Origin: an uncultured Odoribacter sp.
Lineage (GTDB): Bacteria; Bacteroidota; Bacteroidia; Bacteroidales; Marinifilaceae
Length of the DNA stretch: 64,000 nt
Reading direction: 5' to 3'
Assembly: GCA_910588375.1 (NCBI GenBank)
Contig: CAJUQA010000018.1
Span: 4,195-68,194, forward strand
The position numbers and the translations under genes are program-made. Below the pieces are notes generated by a model. It was not told the origin of the DNA and did not search any database. It worked only from the letters and a program-made list of their open reading frames with translations. Shown here piece by piece: positions 9,749 to 20,063 of this stretch (position 1 is the stretch's first letter; every line of letters begins with the position of its first letter).

Positions 9749-10840
9749 ATGCAAGTAAAAGACCTGACTTCTCTCATAGAGAGTTATGCACCTTTAAGCC
9801 TGCAGGAAAGTTATGACAACGCCGGCTTAATCTGTGGGAATCCCGACAACGAAGTAACCTCCGTATTGCTCTGTACCGATGTGACGGAAGCCGTCATTGA
9901 GGAAGCCATCGAAGGCAATTTCAATCTGATTATCAGCCACCATCCGCTGAGCATCCAGCCGTTGAAAAACCTTTTGCCCGATAACTGGATAAAACGCTGT
10001 CTCATCCGGGCTGTCAAACACGATCTCAACATCTACGCGGCCCATACCAACATGGATGCCGTATGGAACGGTGTCAGCGGGAAAATGGCCGACAAACTGG
10101 AACTCACGGGAAGGGAAATCCTGAAAAAGGAAGGAAAATTGTACAGCCTTACCTTCTACACACCTGTACGGGAAGCTGAAAAAGTAAGACAGGCCGTACT
10201 GGACAGCGGAGCCGGACACATCGGCAATTACAGCCACTGTTCCTTCAACACCGCCGGAACCGGAACATTCCTTCCCGGAGAAAACACCCGGCCTTTTTGC
10301 GGAGAACCCGGCCTCTTGCATCAGGAAGAAGAAATCAAGACGGAAATCACCGTACCTGACTACCTGCTTGCCGCCACCGTAAAACGTTTAAAAGAAGTAC
10401 ATCCTTACGAAGAACCGGTCTGGAACACAGTCTGCATAGACAACACCAACCCGGTCACCGGCTTCGGCATCATCGGAGAACTGGAAGAAGCGGTCGACAC
10501 CCGTGAATTTTTGGAAAGGATAAAAACCATCTTCCATTGCGGAGTGATCCGTCACACAGCACTCTGCAAACCCCAGGTCAAGCGGATCGCCGTTTGCGGA
10601 GGTTCCGGAGCCTTTCTCATCCGGCAGGCCCTCCAGGCCGGAGCCGACCTGTACGTTACCGGAGACATCAAATACCACGACTTTTTCAATACGGAAAACC
10701 GCCTCATTCTGGCAGACATCGGGCATTATGAAAGCGAGCAATATACAAAAGAAATTTTTTATGAGTTAGTTACAAAAAAAATATCTAAATTTGCGGTTCA
10801 GTTTTCGAAGGTAAATACAAATCCGATAAACTATTTATGA
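9749..10840 (+). CDS. Nif3-like dinuclear metal-centre protein
   Basis: A 363-residue member of the Nif3/YqfO family (often labelled GTP cyclohydrolase 1 type 2). The metal-binding residues lie in SHHPL near residue 71, in AHTNMD near 100, and in the C-terminal GHYESE. The middle holds the PII/CutA-like insert typical of the long family form (about residues 128-235). The family forms a toroidal hexamer with a two-metal site. Its physiological reaction is unsettled, and the GTP cyclohydrolase label should not be taken as proven. It is followed by the zinc-ribbon protein after 3 bp, a neighbour pair often seen in bacteria. Confidence 0.92.
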   Translation: MQVKDLTSLIESYAPLSLQESYDNAGLICGNPDNEVTSVLLCTDVTEAVIEEAIEGNFNLIISHHPLSIQPLKNLLPDNWIKRCLIRAVKHDLNIYAAHTNMDAVWNGVSGKMADKLELTGREILKKEGKLYSLTFYTPVREAEKVRQAVLDSGAGHIGNYSHCSFNTAGTGTFLPGENTRPFCGEPGLLHQEEEIKTEITVPDYLLAATVKRLKEVHPYEEPVWNTVCIDNTNPVTGFGIIGELEEAVDTREFLERIKTIFHCGVIRHTALCKPQVKRIAVCGGSGAFLIRQALQAGADLYVTGDIKYHDFFNTENRLILADIGHYESEQYTKEIFYELVTKKISKFAVQFSKVNTNPINYL

Positions 10841-10843
10841 TAT

Positions 10844-11686
10844 ATGGCAACCACTAAAAAAGAAAAACAACAGGAACTGTCGGTAGAGGAAAAACTACAG
10901 CACCTGTATGAATTACAGAGAATCGACACGGCAATCGACAAAATCAGGACACTGAGAGGGGAATTACCTTTGGAAGTACAGGATTTGGAGGACGAAATCG
11001 CCGGTCTGGAAACCCGTTTGGAAAATCTGAAAACAGAAATCGGTGAAGCGGACAAAAACATTTCCCAGAAAAAACAGGAAATAACGAAAGCCGAAGAGCT
11101 GATAAAAAAATACAGCGAACAATTGGATAATGTCCGCAACAACCGCGAATATGACGCGCTGAACAAAGAAGTGGAATTCCAGAAACTGGAAATCGAGCTG
11201 CAACAGAAGAGAATCCGCGAAACCCAGAAGAACAAGACGGAAAAAGAAGAAGCTCTGGAAATTGCTTCCCGTCAGTATGAGGAGAAAAAAGCGGACCTGG
11301 AAGCCAAAAAAGCCGAATTGAACGACATCATTGCCGAAACGCACAAAGACGAAGAGGAATTGATGAACAAATCGGAACAACTGTCCAAAAACATCGAAGA
11401 ACGTCTGCTCACTGCCTACAAAAGAATCCGCGGCAATGCACGCAACGGCCTGGCCGTCGTGACCGTCGACCGGGATGCCTGCGGAGGTTGTTTCAACAAC
11501 ATCCCTCCCCAGCGGCAATTAGACATTCGTTCCCGGAAAAAAATCATCGTCTGTGAATACTGCGGTCGCATCCTGATTGACAAATACATTTGCGACTACG
11601 ACGGCAGCCAGCAGAAAGCGGACCTCGAATCAGCCATGGAGGCCCAGAAGAAGAAAGGAAGAAGAAGTAAGAAATCAGAAGAATAA
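10844..11686 (+). CDS. Coiled-coil protein with C4 zinc ribbon
   Basis: A 280-residue protein with a long charged coiled coil (about residues 10-190) and a C-terminal C4-type zinc ribbon formed by CGGC and CEYCG with basic residues between them. It ends in a lysine/arginine-rich tail. The family (PF02591-type zinc ribbon) is a conserved neighbour of Nif3 proteins; members have been linked to nucleic-acid binding or chaperone-like roles, without one accepted function. An intrinsic terminator follows directly, closing the operon that starts with the M23 peptidase. Confidence 0.88.
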   Translation: MATTKKEKQQELSVEEKLQHLYELQRIDTAIDKIRTLRGELPLEVQDLEDEIAGLETRLENLKTEIGEADKNISQKKQEITKAEELIKKYSEQLDNVRNNREYDALNKEVEFQKLEIELQQKRIRETQKNKTEKEEALEIASRQYEEKKADLEAKKAELNDIIAETHKDEEELMNKSEQLSKNIEERLLTAYKRIRGNARNGLAVVTVDRDACGGCFNNIPPQRQLDIRSRKKIIVCEYCGRILIDKYICDYDGSQQKADLESAMEAQKKKGRRSKKSEE

Positions 11687-11714
11687 AAAAAGGCTGCTCA
11701 GGCAGCTTTTTTTA
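11685..11714 (+). terminator. Intrinsic terminator after the zinc-ribbon gene
   Basis: An A-run, then a GGCTGC / GGCAGC stem with a tiny loop, then seven or more T residues. Confidence 0.85.
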
Positions 11715-11768
11715 ATGGGAGACCGGAACTGACTCCGGTTTCTTCGGTTCAATGTTCAAAATACAACT

Positions 11769-14390
11769 ATGATTGCTACGAATTACAATCCGAAAGAGAA
11801 TGAAGAAAGATGGTACCAGTACTGGATGGAACACGGTTTTTTCCATTCAGAAGTAGATAAAAGCAGGGAACCCTACTGCATTGTCATCCCTCCCCCCAAC
11901 GTCACCGGCGTGCTCCACATGGGACACATGCTCAACAACACCATCCAGGATGCGTTAATCCGCCGGGCACGCCTGCAAGGCAAAAATGCCTGCTGGGTAC
12001 CGGGAACCGACCATGCCTCTATCGCCACGGAAGCAAAAGTCGTAGCCAAATTACAGAGCGAGGGCATCAGCAAAAAAGACCTGACCCGCGAAGAATTTTT
12101 AAAACACGCCTGGGCCTGGACTGAAAAACACGGGGGAATCATCCTGAAACAGTTACGAAAATTAGGAGCTTCCTGCGACTGGGAACGCACCGGGTTTACC
12201 ATGGACGAACTCCGGAGCGAAAGCGTAATCAAAGTGTTTGTAGACCTTTATAAAAAAGGCCTCATCTACCGGGGTGTGAGAATGGTGAACTGGGACCCCA
12301 AGGCTTTGACCGCCCTGTCGGACGAAGAAGTGATTTACAAGGAAGAGCACAGCAAACTCTATTACCTGCGCTATAAAATCGAGGGAGAAGACGGATATGC
12401 CATCGTGGCCACCACCCGCCCCGAAACCATCATGGGCGATACCGCCATGTGTATCAATCCCAATGACCCGAAAAACCGGCATCTGAAAGGCAAAAAGGTA
12501 ATCGTACCCTTAGTAAACCGCGTGATTCCCGTCATTGAGGACGAATATGTGGACATCGAATTCGGTACGGGCTGCCTGAAAGTCACTCCGGCACACGATG
12601 TGAACGACTACATGCTGGGAGAAAAATACAACCTGCCGTCCATCGATATCTTCAACGACAACGGCACCATCAGCGAAGCCGCCGGACTGTATGTCGGCAT
12701 GGACCGCTTTGACGTAAGGGAACAAATCGAAAAAGACCTCCGGGACGCCGGATTGCTTGAAAAAGTAGAAGCCTATACCAATAAAGTCGGCTGTTCGGAA
12801 CGTACCAACGTGCCCATCGAACCGAAACTTTCCATGCAGTGGTTCCTGAAAATGGAACATCTGGCAAAAATTGCCCTGGAACCGGTTATGAAGGATGAAA
12901 TCCGCTTTTATCCTTCCAAATTCAAAAATATTTACCGCCACTGGATGGAAAACATCAAAGACTGGTGCATCAGCCGCCAATTGTGGTGGGGACACCGTAT
13001 CCCCGCCTGGTTCTTGCCGGAAGGCGGATATGTAGTGGCGGCCACCGAAGCGGAAGCGCTTGAATTGGCCCGTCAGAAAAGCGGAAATCCCCAACTGACT
13101 TTGGCGGATTTACGACAGGACGAAGATTGTCTGGATACTTGGTTCTCCTCCTGGCTGTGGCCCATCTCCCTGTTCGACGGCATCAACCGACCGGACAATG
13201 AAGAAATCAATTATTACTACCCCACCAGCGATTTGGTGACGGGTCCGGATATTATTTTCTTCTGGGTAGCCCGGATGATTATGGCGGGATATGAATACAA
13301 GGGCAAGATGCCTTTTAAAAATGTCTACTTTACAGGTATCGTAAGGGACAAATTGGGACGCAAGATGTCCAAATCCTTGGGCAATTCCCCCGACCCGCTC
13401 GACCTGATTGAAAAATACGGCGCGGACGGCGTGCGCGTAGGCATGCTATTATGTGCCCCCGCGGGAGGCGACCTCCTGTTTGACGAAAGCCTACCGGAAC
13501 AGGGACGTAACTTTACGACCAAAATCTGGAATGCCTTTAAATTGGTGAAAGGCTGGCAAGTGGAAGATATTCCCCAACCGCGACACTCCGCCTTGGCGTT
13601 GGAATGGTTTGAAAACCTGCTCAATAAAACGAAGGAAACCATCGACACCCAATTCGGACAATACCGCATTTCCGAAGCCCTGATGACAGTCTACACCACT
13701 TTCCGGGATGAATTTTCCTCGTGGTTGCTGGAAATCATCAAACCCGCCTATGGCCAGCCCGTAGACCAAAAAACATACGACACAACGCTCCGTCTGTTTG
13801 AGGAACTCATGCAACTGCTCCACCCCTTCCTGCCTTTTATTACGGAGGAAGTATGGCAAAATCTGAAAGAACGCAAGCCGGGCGAAAGCATCATGGTTTC
13901 TGTCATCGACAGCAATAAGCGCTATGATGAAGGCATGTTAAAAACCTTTGAATATGTCAAAGAAGTGATTGTCGGTATCCGGAACATCCGGAAACAAAAC
14001 AACATCGCTTTCAAGGATGCCCTATCCCTGAATGTGAAAAAAAGCGGCCGCTATCCGTCCGATTTTGAAAGCGTGATTCAGAAGATGGGCAATATGGAGA
14101 CAGTGGAAACCGTCAACGAGGCCCCGCAAGGAAGCTGGAGCTTCATTGTCGACACGGTGGAATACTTCATCCCTGCCGCAGGCCAGGTAGACGCTACGGA
14201 GCTGAAAACAAAATTAGAGGCAGAGCTCCAATACACCCAAGGCTTCCTTAAATCCGTCATGGCAAAACTCAGCAACGAACGTTTTGTCAATGGTGCACCG
14301 GAACAAGTGGTGGCCAACGAGCGCAAAAAACAAGCCGATGCGGAAGCTAAAATCAAAGCCATCGAAGCCCAATTGGCACAAATAAAATAA
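11769..14390 (+). CDS. valS: Valine--tRNA ligase
   Basis: Class I valyl-tRNA synthetase, 873 residues, a normal bacterial length. It has the HIGH-type signature HMGH at residues 50-53, the CP1 editing domain in the middle, the KMSKS motif at 532-536, an anticodon-binding helical domain, and a C-terminal coiled coil (about 810-870) that contacts tRNA-Val. The ATG at 11769 gives the typical MIATNYNP start. It is monocistronic between two strong terminators. Confidence 0.98.
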   Translation: MIATNYNPKENEERWYQYWMEHGFFHSEVDKSREPYCIVIPPPNVTGVLHMGHMLNNTIQDALIRRARLQGKNACWVPGTDHASIATEAKVVAKLQSEGISKKDLTREEFLKHAWAWTEKHGGIILKQLRKLGASCDWERTGFTMDELRSESVIKVFVDLYKKGLIYRGVRMVNWDPKALTALSDEEVIYKEEHSKLYYLRYKIEGEDGYAIVATTRPETIMGDTAMCINPNDPKNRHLKGKKVIVPLVNRVIPVIEDEYVDIEFGTGCLKVTPAHDVNDYMLGEKYNLPSIDIFNDNGTISEAAGLYVGMDRFDVREQIEKDLRDAGLLEKVEAYTNKVGCSERTNVPIEPKLSMQWFLKMEHLAKIALEPVMKDEIRFYPSKFKNIYRHWMENIKDWCISRQLWWGHRIPAWFLPEGGYVVAATEAEALELARQKSGNPQLTLADLRQDEDCLDTWFSSWLWPISLFDGINRPDNEEINYYYPTSDLVTGPDIIFFWVARMIMAGYEYKGKMPFKNVYFTGIVRDKLGRKMSKSLGNSPDPLDLIEKYGADGVRVGMLLCAPAGGDLLFDESLPEQGRNFTTKIWNAFKLVKGWQVEDIPQPRHSALALEWFENLLNKTKETIDTQFGQYRISEALMTVYTTFRDEFSSWLLEIIKPAYGQPVDQKTYDTTLRLFEELMQLLHPFLPFITEEVWQNLKERKPGESIMVSVIDSNKRYDEGMLKTFEYVKEVIVGIRNIRKQNNIAFKDALSLNVKKSGRYPSDFESVIQKMGNMETVETVNEAPQGSWSFIVDTVEYFIPAAGQVDATELKTKLEAELQYTQGFLKSVMAKLSNERFVNGAPEQVVANERKKQADAEAKIKAIEAQLAQIK

Positions 14391-14412
14391 GGTAAAACCA
14401 AATTCAGAAACG

Positions 14413-14449
14413 TACCCGGCGATCCTCTTTCGCCGGGTCGTTTTTTTTA
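14413..14449 (+). terminator. Intrinsic terminator of valS
   Basis: The stem ACCCGGCGA / TCGCCGGGT is followed by eight T residues. Confidence 0.9.
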
Positions 14450-14618
14450 TCCCATCCCCTATTTTATCCCCTCTATACCCCTTCTTTACAACATCCTCAA
14501 AAATACGGCAAAAAATTCCTGTATATCAAATTGATTTACAAATACATACGCACAAAACTCCGTCTTTAGTTTCTCTGTACTTCCGCTATATTAAATTCGG
14601 AGCAAATTCGGAGCAAAC

Positions 14619-14676
14619 TCAGAGTATATTCCGGATAAAATCGTCGGTGACCGAATATAATCAGAATATACTCTGA
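14619..14676 (+). repeat. 13-bp inverted repeat upstream of susC
   Basis: Perfect arms TCAGAGTATATTC (14619-14631) and GAATATACTCTGA (14664-14676) are separated by 32 bp. Just before them lies a short direct repeat of TTCGGAGCAAA (14597-14607 and 14608-14618). The arrangement is what a dimeric or cooperative DNA-binding regulator would use, but it lies about 230 bp upstream of the predicted susC promoter, so its role is uncertain. Confidence 0.5.
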
Positions 14677-14780
14677 ATACAATCAAAAATTACTATAACA
14701 ATATTTTAGGGAAACTACAGACAAAGCACAAGCCACCCTATGAATTTCTCATAGAGAGATTTTCTCCCCTCAAAAGGGTA

Positions 14781-15057
14781 CATGTTTGGTAAGCATGTAT
14801 CATTCTTAACAGAAGCCACTATTTTTTGTATTTGACTTTAAATAATGTGATACGCTCTCCCGCTTTTAAACCTTATTTTTAGTGTGTTGATAAAAATTAA
14901 CTATTTTCTTTGGTTATTTCTCTGTTTCGTTGTATTATTGCAATTGTATTAGAATGATGAATTTTTTGTGCGAAAAAAAGCGTTTCAGGATGTGACATTA
15001 AGTCATAAATATTTCTCTTCGAGCATTTTATAAAAAACTCAACTTGCTTACCAAGCA
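14781..15057 (+). repeat. Paired TTGGTAAGCA palindromes flanking the susC promoter
   Basis: TTGGTAAGCA (14786-14795) recurs in inverted orientation as TGCTTACCAA (15045-15054), and each copy sits in its own small palindrome (ACATG...CATGT around the first; TGCTT-ACC-AAGCA at 15045-15057). The two sites bracket the predicted promoter at 14909-14940, one about 115 bp upstream and one inside the long leader. This suggests a looping operator or a leader hairpin. The rest of the 0.8 kb gap (14450-15189) shows no coding signal. Confidence 0.5.
14909..14940 (+). promoter_or_regulatory. Predicted susC promoter
   Basis: TTTG at 14909-14912, a 20-bp spacer, then TATTATTG at 14933-14940, one mismatch from TAnnTTTG. 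A start near 14947 would leave a leader of about 240 bases before susC. Confidence 0.55.
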
Positions 15058-15189
15058 TATTCTAAAATAGAATAAGAAGTTGAAGAAAAAGAGAAAGGTT
15101 ATGAAAACGTTGGCGGAAAAGTCCGATTCATTCTTAAAAAGGAAATCAGTATTAACCAAAATACATTTCTTAATTTTAAATACTTTATT

Positions 15190-18100
15190 ATGACAAAACA
15201 CTTAAAATTAACAGGAATGCTACTTCTTTCTCTGTTCCTTTGTGTGGGCAACTACGCACAGGCAGAAAGGAAAACGGCAAGTACATCCACTGAACAACAG
15301 ACAGGGACATGTACCGGTGTGGTGAAAGACGCCAGAGGCGAAACACTTCCCGGTGCATCCATTGTAGTGAAAGACGCCAGCGGTTCGTCCGCTACGCCTA
15401 TCGGTACGACCACCGGCATCGACGGTGATTTCACCCTCAACAACATTCCGGTAGGAAGTACACTTGTTATTTCTTTTATGGGCTTCCAGACCCAGGAAGT
15501 GAAATGGACCGGGACTCCGTTAAGCATTACGTTGAAAGAAGATTCCCAGAATTTGGACGAAGTTATCGTTGTGGGTTACACCACCCAGCGCAAAGAGAGT
15601 CTGACGGGTGCCATGACCAACATCAAGAACGACAAATTGAAAGACATCACCACGCCCTCGGTTGAAAACATGCTGAACGGCAAAGTGCCGGGCGTATATG
15701 TAGCTCCGGGGTCCGGTCAGCCGGGAAGCAGCGGTGCGGTGGTTATCCGCGGACAGGCTTCTTTGAGCGGTAGCACCTCCCCGCTGTGGGTTATCGACGG
15801 TGTGATTGTCGGCAGCAGTGCCGGAGAATTGAACCCCTCCGACATTGAAAGCATGACCATCTTGAAAGATGCGGCTTCTACAGCCATCTACGGTTCGGAA
15901 GGTGCCAACGGCGTTATCGTGGTAACAACCAAAAAAGGAAAAGAAGGCAAAATGACCATCAACGCTTCCGTAAAATTGGGTATCAGCCGTTTGACTACCG
16001 GCAATCTGGAAGTAATGAACGGTGCGGAATTGTATGATTATTACAAATCTTTCCAAAACGCAAATGAAATCGCTTTCCCCCGTTGGAACGAAGAGTTGCG
16101 CAACAGCAATTTCGACTGGTGGGACTTGGCTACCCATACCGGCTTTACGCAGGATTATCACTTATCCATTGCCGGCGGTTCTGAAAAAATGAGGTCTTAT
16201 TTTTCATTGGGTTACTACGATGAAGACGGCGCTGTAAAAGGATATGATTACAAACGCTACAGCTTCCGTTTCAATACCGATTACAAACCCTACAACTGGT
16301 TGACGATAAAACCGTCTGTCAGCGGTTCTCGCCGGGATATTGAAGACAAACAGTATTCCGTAACAGCTATGTATTCCATGTTGCCGTGGGATAGTCCCTA
16401 TGATGAAAACGGTGATTTGGTTCCGCATCGTTACAGCGGCTGGGTCAATACGCAGTCTACCAACTACCTGTTAGACCTTGAATATGGGAATTACGGAGAA
16501 TCTACGAATCACGAATTTATGGGTAACTTCGATTTTGATGTGAAGATTACTGACTGGTTGACGTTTGCCTCTGTAAACAGTTACCGCTATAACAATTATT
16601 CTTATCATAGTTACACTGACCCGCGTTCCAACGGGGGAGAAAGTGTTGACGGCCGTCTGACGGAATGGCGTTCCGAAACCGCCCGCAAATTGACCAACCA
16701 GAAATTATTGATTAACAAGACATTCAACGGGAAACATTCTCTTAACGGTTTGATTTCATACGAGTACAAAGATTATTGGTACAAATCATTGGATGTGTAC
16801 GGTACAGGATTTATTCCGGGATTTGAAGTACTGGATGTGGTGGCAAAACCCGAACGTACCAAAGGTGGTATTTTGGAATGGAAAGTACAGTCTATCTTCA
16901 CAAACTGGAAATATGCGTACGATAACAAATATTTGGCAGAGTTCTCTTTCCGTCGGGACGGTGCTTCCAACTTGGGAGACAATGCCAAATACGGCAACCT
17001 GTTCTCTTTCAGTGCCGGTTGGGTGATTAACCGCGAAGACTGGTTCAAAGCCGAGTGGGTGGATAATTTGAAAATCCGTGCTTCTTACGGTTCTGTGGGT
17101 AACCGCCCGAGTTCACTCTACCCGCAATATGACTTATATGCAGTATCCACCGGAGCCGGTTACAATACCAATGCAGGTGCTTTGATTAGCGTTATCGGTA
17201 ACAAAGATTTGACTTGGGAAAAAACATATACTACCGGTGTGGGATTGGATGCAGCTATGTTCCAAAGCCGTTTGCGCCTGACATTCGATTATTATATCAA
17301 GAATACCGATAACATTCTGTACAATGTTCCCGTAACCGGTTTGACCGGTGTGACGAGCATCTATAAGAATATCGGAGAGATGCGTAATACCGGTTACGAA
17401 ATTTCATTGGGCGGAGACATTATTCGTACAAAAGACTGGAACTGGAGTGTGGAAGTAAACATCAGTCACAACAAGAATGAGTTGAAAAACTTGTACAAAC
17501 AGAAAGAGGCTGACGGCAGTTATGTTGTGAAACCGGTAATCATTGGCGACGGTTCTGGGCTTGCCGGTACCGCCAACCGTATTCTGGAAGTAGGCGAACC
17601 TATTGACACTTATTATTTGAAGAGATGGGCGGGAGTCAATCCGGACAACGGTGCCCCGATGTGGTATAAGAAAGGCGAAAACGGAGAATTGGTAACAACC
17701 TCCAATTATGCGGAAGCGGAATATTTCAAATGCGGTTCCGGCTCTCCTGATTTATTCGGCGGCTTCTCCACCACATTAACCTGGAAGAACTTCGATTTGA
17801 ATGCCGTGTTCGGTTACTCTATCGGCGGTAAGATTTACAACTATTCCCGTCAGGAATATGATTCCGATGGTACGTATTGCGACCGTAACCAGATGAAACT
17901 GCAAAGCGGTTGGAAACGTTGGGAAAAACCCGGCGATAAAGCAACGCATCCGGTAGCCAAATACAATAACTCGGATAAAGGCAACTCTGCTTCTTCCCGT
18001 TATTTGGAAGACGGTGATTTCTTGAAAATGCGTTCTTTGACCTTGGGTTACAACATCCCGGTAAAAAAATGGGGTATTCAGAACTTGCGCGTAGCGTTGA

Positions 18101-18246
18101 GCGGTGAAAACTTGTTCACGATTACGGACTATTCCGGTGTAGACCCTGAAATCCCGGCATCGGACGGTAGTGTTTTGAGAAGTGCCGGTCCCGGCGTATA
18201 TCCTTCCGTACGTAAGTTTATGTTCGGATTAAATCTAACATTCTAA
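15190..18246 (+). CDS. SusC/RagA-family TonB-linked outer membrane protein
   Basis: A 1018-residue outer-membrane transporter that takes up glycans or peptides bound by its SusD partner, using energy from TonB. It has a signal peptide (about residues 1-25), a carboxypeptidase-regulatory-like beta domain (about 38-115), a short TonB-box-like stretch around DEVIVVGY, the plug domain with GANGVIVVTTKKG near 240, and a C-terminal beta barrel. There is no N-terminal STN domain, so it is not the type that signals to an anti-sigma factor. It is followed by susD after 10 bp. No glycoside hydrolase, peptidase or dedicated regulator is adjacent, so the substrate cannot be inferred. Confidence 0.96.
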   Translation: MTKHLKLTGMLLLSLFLCVGNYAQAERKTASTSTEQQTGTCTGVVKDARGETLPGASIVVKDASGSSATPIGTTTGIDGDFTLNNIPVGSTLVISFMGFQTQEVKWTGTPLSITLKEDSQNLDEVIVVGYTTQRKESLTGAMTNIKNDKLKDITTPSVENMLNGKVPGVYVAPGSGQPGSSGAVVIRGQASLSGSTSPLWVIDGVIVGSSAGELNPSDIESMTILKDAASTAIYGSEGANGVIVVTTKKGKEGKMTINASVKLGISRLTTGNLEVMNGAELYDYYKSFQNANEIAFPRWNEELRNSNFDWWDLATHTGFTQDYHLSIAGGSEKMRSYFSLGYYDEDGAVKGYDYKRYSFRFNTDYKPYNWLTIKPSVSGSRRDIEDKQYSVTAMYSMLPWDSPYDENGDLVPHRYSGWVNTQSTNYLLDLEYGNYGESTNHEFMGNFDFDVKITDWLTFASVNSYRYNNYSYHSYTDPRSNGGESVDGRLTEWRSETARKLTNQKLLINKTFNGKHSLNGLISYEYKDYWYKSLDVYGTGFIPGFEVLDVVAKPERTKGGILEWKVQSIFTNWKYAYDNKYLAEFSFRRDGASNLGDNAKYGNLFSFSAGWVINREDWFKAEWVDNLKIRASYGSVGNRPSSLYPQYDLYAVSTGAGYNTNAGALISVIGNKDLTWEKTYTTGVGLDAAMFQSRLRLTFDYYIKNTDNILYNVPVTGLTGVTSIYKNIGEMRNTGYEISLGGDIIRTKDWNWSVEVNISHNKNELKNLYKQKEADGSYVVKPVIIGDGSGLAGTANRILEVGEPIDTYYLKRWAGVNPDNGAPMWYKKGENGELVTTSNYAEAEYFKCGSGSPDLFGGFSTTLTWKNFDLNAVFGYSIGGKIYNYSRQEYDSDGTYCDRNQMKLQSGWKRWEKPGDKATHPVAKYNNSDKGNSASSRYLEDGDFLKMRSLTLGYNIPVKKWGIQNLRVALSGENLFTITDYSGVDPEIPASDGSVLRSAGPGVYPSVRKFMFGLNLTF

Positions 18247-18256
18247 ATTGAAGTAT

Positions 18257-20005
18257 ATGAAAAAAATATTTACCATATTAGTTGCTGCTGCCGTTTCGCT
18301 GACCGCATGCGACATTGACTGTCTGCCTTACGGTTCAATGGCGGCAGAAGAAATTACCAAGGATCCGGATGCTTCGTTGGATGCTCTGATGAACGGTATG
18401 TATGCCCAGTTAAAGACATGGTCAGACCCGATGCACCGTTGTGGGGAATATGCCGGAGACAACATGATGATTCGGGGAAACTCCACGGATGCATTTTTTG
18501 AATTCATCTCCTTCTCTCGTACCCCGAACAACTACCGTCTTCAGAATTTTTGGGATTACGGTTACAAAGCCATAGCACAGGCTTCCAACATCATCAAGAT
18601 GATTGAGGAAGGTCAGAGTGCGGAAATCGACAATAAAATCGGAGAGTGTTACTATGTGCGCGGTATGATGTATTTCTATCTGTGCCGGGCTTACGGACGT
18701 CCTTATTATCAGGCTCCTGACAAGAATTTGGGTGTGCCCATTGTAAACGGGACTCCCGACAATGTTGTGGGTGAAATGTTCTTACCGGACCGGGCTACCG
18801 TAAAGGAAACTTACGAGCAGGTAATTAACGATTTGAAAGCGGCAGAGCGTTTAATGACACTTGATAAAGGCGCTATCTATGCTTCTAAGGGAGCGGCTCA
18901 GGCAATGTTGTCACGCGTATATCTATACATGAGCGGCACGTATGAAAATCCGAACAGGGAATATGCCCAATTGGCAGTAGAGTATGCAGACAAGGTTATC
19001 AATTCGGGGAATTACAGTTTATTGTCCCGAAATGATTTTATGCAATACAATACGTTTATCCCCGAAAGCAATTCCGAAACGATTTTTGCCATCAAGCGTG
19101 TCGCTTCCGAATTTTCCGGTTTTGACCATTACTACGGTGTCGGCGGTATGTATGCCAATATCGGCGGTATGGGCTGGGGTGAAATGTTTGCCAGTGCAAA
19201 ATACATCGCTTTGTTGGATGAAACGGGAAGAAATGACTGGCGACCGGACCATTATAATATGGTGGATGCCCGCGCGGCTTTCATTGAACCGAATTATGCA
19301 CAGAATACGAAAGAAGTATTCCGTTTCATTTATACGGATGATGAATCGGGATTACAAAATTATCTTCAACTGGACACCAAACATGAAGGAGAAAATGTAA
19401 GTGCCCGTGAGATGATAGTCAAGGATAAGGATACAACCTACGTTACCTATCCGTTATCACCAGCTGATGAAGAGCAGGAAGTTTATACAATTACTTACAA
19501 AAACCACACGTATGAAGGTGTTTTGGATAATTATATAACACTAAACCGTGCTTATCCGGAGTTTTACATCGTAAAATGTTCCCGCGAAGGAGAAGATTCC
19601 CATTTACATTCTCCGCTTATCAGCCGGTTGGGTGAGATTTATCTGAACCGAGCAGAAGCGTATGCCAAATTAGGAAACTACGGTGCAGCCTTGGCAGATT
19701 TGAATATTATCCGTGGTCGTGCTATTGTTGGCGGTGAATATGCCTCTTTGGATGCAAGTAATGCCGGTGACAGAATCGACAAAGAACGTCAGTTGGAATT
19801 GGCTTATCAGGCAGAACGCAGCTATGACGTGTTCCGTAACGGAAAAGACTTAACACGTCGTTACCCGGGACCGCATAATCAATTGGAAGACGTACCGGCA
19901 ACCGATTTCCGGGTTGTATATTACATCCCGCAGGATGCCATTAACGCTTATCCGGGTACATTGACCCAGAATCCGACAAATGACGGAGGAGTAATTTTAA
20001 ATTAA
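18257..20005 (+). CDS. SusD/RagB-family nutrient-binding lipoprotein
   Basis: A surface lipoprotein that caps the SusC transporter and binds the nutrient. I start at the ATG at 18257 (MKKIFTILV); a TTG three codons earlier is less likely. The signal peptide ends LTAC. The N-terminal SusD-like region covers about residues 25-240 and includes the helical repeat with YYVRGMMYFYLCRAYG, a TPR-like surface. The C-terminal SusD domain ends with RQLELAYQAERSYD, the usual conserved motif, and a PQDAINA stretch. The length is typical. It forms an operon with susC and is closed by a strong terminator. Confidence 0.95.
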   Translation: MKKIFTILVAAAVSLTACDIDCLPYGSMAAEEITKDPDASLDALMNGMYAQLKTWSDPMHRCGEYAGDNMMIRGNSTDAFFEFISFSRTPNNYRLQNFWDYGYKAIAQASNIIKMIEEGQSAEIDNKIGECYYVRGMMYFYLCRAYGRPYYQAPDKNLGVPIVNGTPDNVVGEMFLPDRATVKETYEQVINDLKAAERLMTLDKGAIYASKGAAQAMLSRVYLYMSGTYENPNREYAQLAVEYADKVINSGNYSLLSRNDFMQYNTFIPESNSETIFAIKRVASEFSGFDHYYGVGGMYANIGGMGWGEMFASAKYIALLDETGRNDWRPDHYNMVDARAAFIEPNYAQNTKEVFRFIYTDDESGLQNYLQLDTKHEGENVSAREMIVKDKDTTYVTYPLSPADEEQEVYTITYKNHTYEGVLDNYITLNRAYPEFYIVKCSREGEDSHLHSPLISRLGEIYLNRAEAYAKLGNYGAALADLNIIRGRAIVGGEYASLDASNAGDRIDKERQLELAYQAERSYDVFRNGKDLTRRYPGPHNQLEDVPATDFRVVYYIPQDAINAYPGTLTQNPTNDGGVILN

Positions 20006-20063
20006 AACCCGTCTATTTTGTTTTCTTAACGAGATTTTTTTTCTTCATTCGTATAAAAATGGC

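Noticed and set aside
15190..20005. A polysaccharide utilisation locus
   Set aside because: Only susC and susD are present; no glycoside hydrolase, lyase, sulfatase, SusE/F lipoprotein or hybrid regulator lies within reach on either side.
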